Shown piece after piece: positions 63,722-64,000 of a stretch of 64,000 bases of DNA. The first letter of the stretch is position 1. Each line of letters starts with the position of its first letter. The notes beneath the pieces were generated by a model. It searched no databases, was not told where the DNA came from, and worked only from the letters and a program-made list of their open reading frames with translations. Origin of the DNA: Mucilaginibacter empetricola (GTDB lineage Bacteria; Bacteroidota; Bacteroidia; Sphingobacteriales; Sphingobacteriaceae); the NCBI RefSeq assembly GCF_024808665.1, contig NZ_JANUBZ010000002.1, positions 248,001 to 312,000 of the forward strand. Direction: 5' to 3'. A program made the translations under genes and the position numbers.

Positions 63722-64000
63722 TCAGAAAAAAAATGAAAAAAATTTGGAGGATAGTTTTAGCCGCAAAACTTTTAGGGAGTTATTTACCTGTTTTTTAACG
63801 GTATGCGTGCTTATTTGCAATTGTTCGGCTATTTGCTGATGCGAAAGATTGCCGTTGCGGCTCATTTCAAATACCTGGCGCATTTTGGGGGGGAGCTGGG
63901 ATACTTCAGCCTCAATAATGGCGGTTAATTGTTTTAGGCGGATACTTTCGTCCGTTTCGGGCTGATGGCTGTTGATGAATGTCTGCAACGAGGAAATATG
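63722..64000 (-). CDS. ECF-type sigma factor, C-terminal part, cut by window edge
   Basis: The frame is open to base 64000, so the N-terminal half (region 2) lies outside. The visible 92 residues contain region 4: LPPKMRQVFEMSRNGNLSHQQIAEQLQISTHTVKKQVNNSL, a sigma-70 region 4 helix-turn-helix. It would direct RNA polymerase to the SusCD operon when released by FecR. The Phe-rich end (KFFSFFF) is unusual. Confidence 0.88.
   Translation of the reverse strand, partial: HISSLQTFINSHQPETDESIRLKQLTAIIEAEVSQLPPKMRQVFEMSRNGNLSHQQIAEQLQISTHTVKKQVNNSLKVLRLKLSSKFFSFFF

Noticed and set aside
1-64000. tRNA, rRNA, CRISPR array, insertion sequence or prophage genes
   Set aside because: None was recognised on either strand; only a T-arm-like fragment near 47.5 kb was seen.

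Overview
This 64 kb window looks like a chromosomal segment of a Bacteroidota species of family Sphingobacteriaceae, most like Mucilaginibacter or Pedobacter. The basis is a SusC/SusD pair with an N-terminal STN domain behind a FecR/ECF-sigma switch, many glycoside hydrolases, Bacteroidota-type promoter elements (TAnnTTTG), few Shine-Dalgarno sequences, and a small RRM protein with a Gly-rich tail. The genus is an inference. No rRNA, intact tRNA, CRISPR array, transposase or integrase was seen.

Layout. 1-5 kb: the end of a GH2 glycosidase, a FUSC-like membrane protein, a flavin amine oxidase, a patatin lipase and a GH8 glycosidase. 5-12 kb: a LysR regulator divergent from a tripartite RND pump (TolC, RND permease, lipoprotein adaptor). 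12-14 kb: an RRM protein and a GreA-like protein, each with a structured leader, then a 790 bp gap with hairpins and a 52-codon membrane microprotein. 14-22 kb: GH13 amylase, CPBP protease, AraC regulator, PhyH dioxygenase, SDR, an orphan VapB-like antitoxin and an MMPL transporter. 22-32 kb: dgkA-recO, an acetyltransferase-like membrane protein with a GH18 chitinase, ThuA, a HypF variant, hemA and a bestrophin-like channel. 33-39 kb: a second CPBP protease, a DUF1801 protein and an L-fucose oxidation cluster (permease, mutarotase, two SDRs, lactonase). 39-48 kb: an accessory-looking stretch of lipoproteins, a stand-alone peptidase M17 N-domain, an esterase with a PA14 domain, a membrane-bound AraC regulator, and short repeats at gene ends.

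48-57 kb is the most coherent little-known system. A two-component pair (OmpR-type regulator and histidine kinase) lies directly upstream of an operon for a TonB-dependent receptor, a beta-helix lipoprotein, a YncE-like beta-propeller and a Tat-exported purple-acid-phosphatase-like enzyme. Both promoters carry the same 11-bp-period direct repeat, TATTCA-N5-TATTCA, at the same distance from the -7 element, so the regulator probably controls itself and the operon. A role in scavenging organic phosphate or a related ligand is inferred. 57-64 kb holds ECF sigma (cut by the window edge), FecR, SusC and SusD, a glycan uptake and signalling locus whose enzymes lie elsewhere.

Other points of interest are a HypF whose acylphosphatase signature has lost its catalytic Arg, a fucose dehydrogenase-like SDR with Asn in place of the catalytic Lys, tandem 18-bp palindromes 33 bp apart in a gap between convergent genes, and two families of dispersed short repeats.
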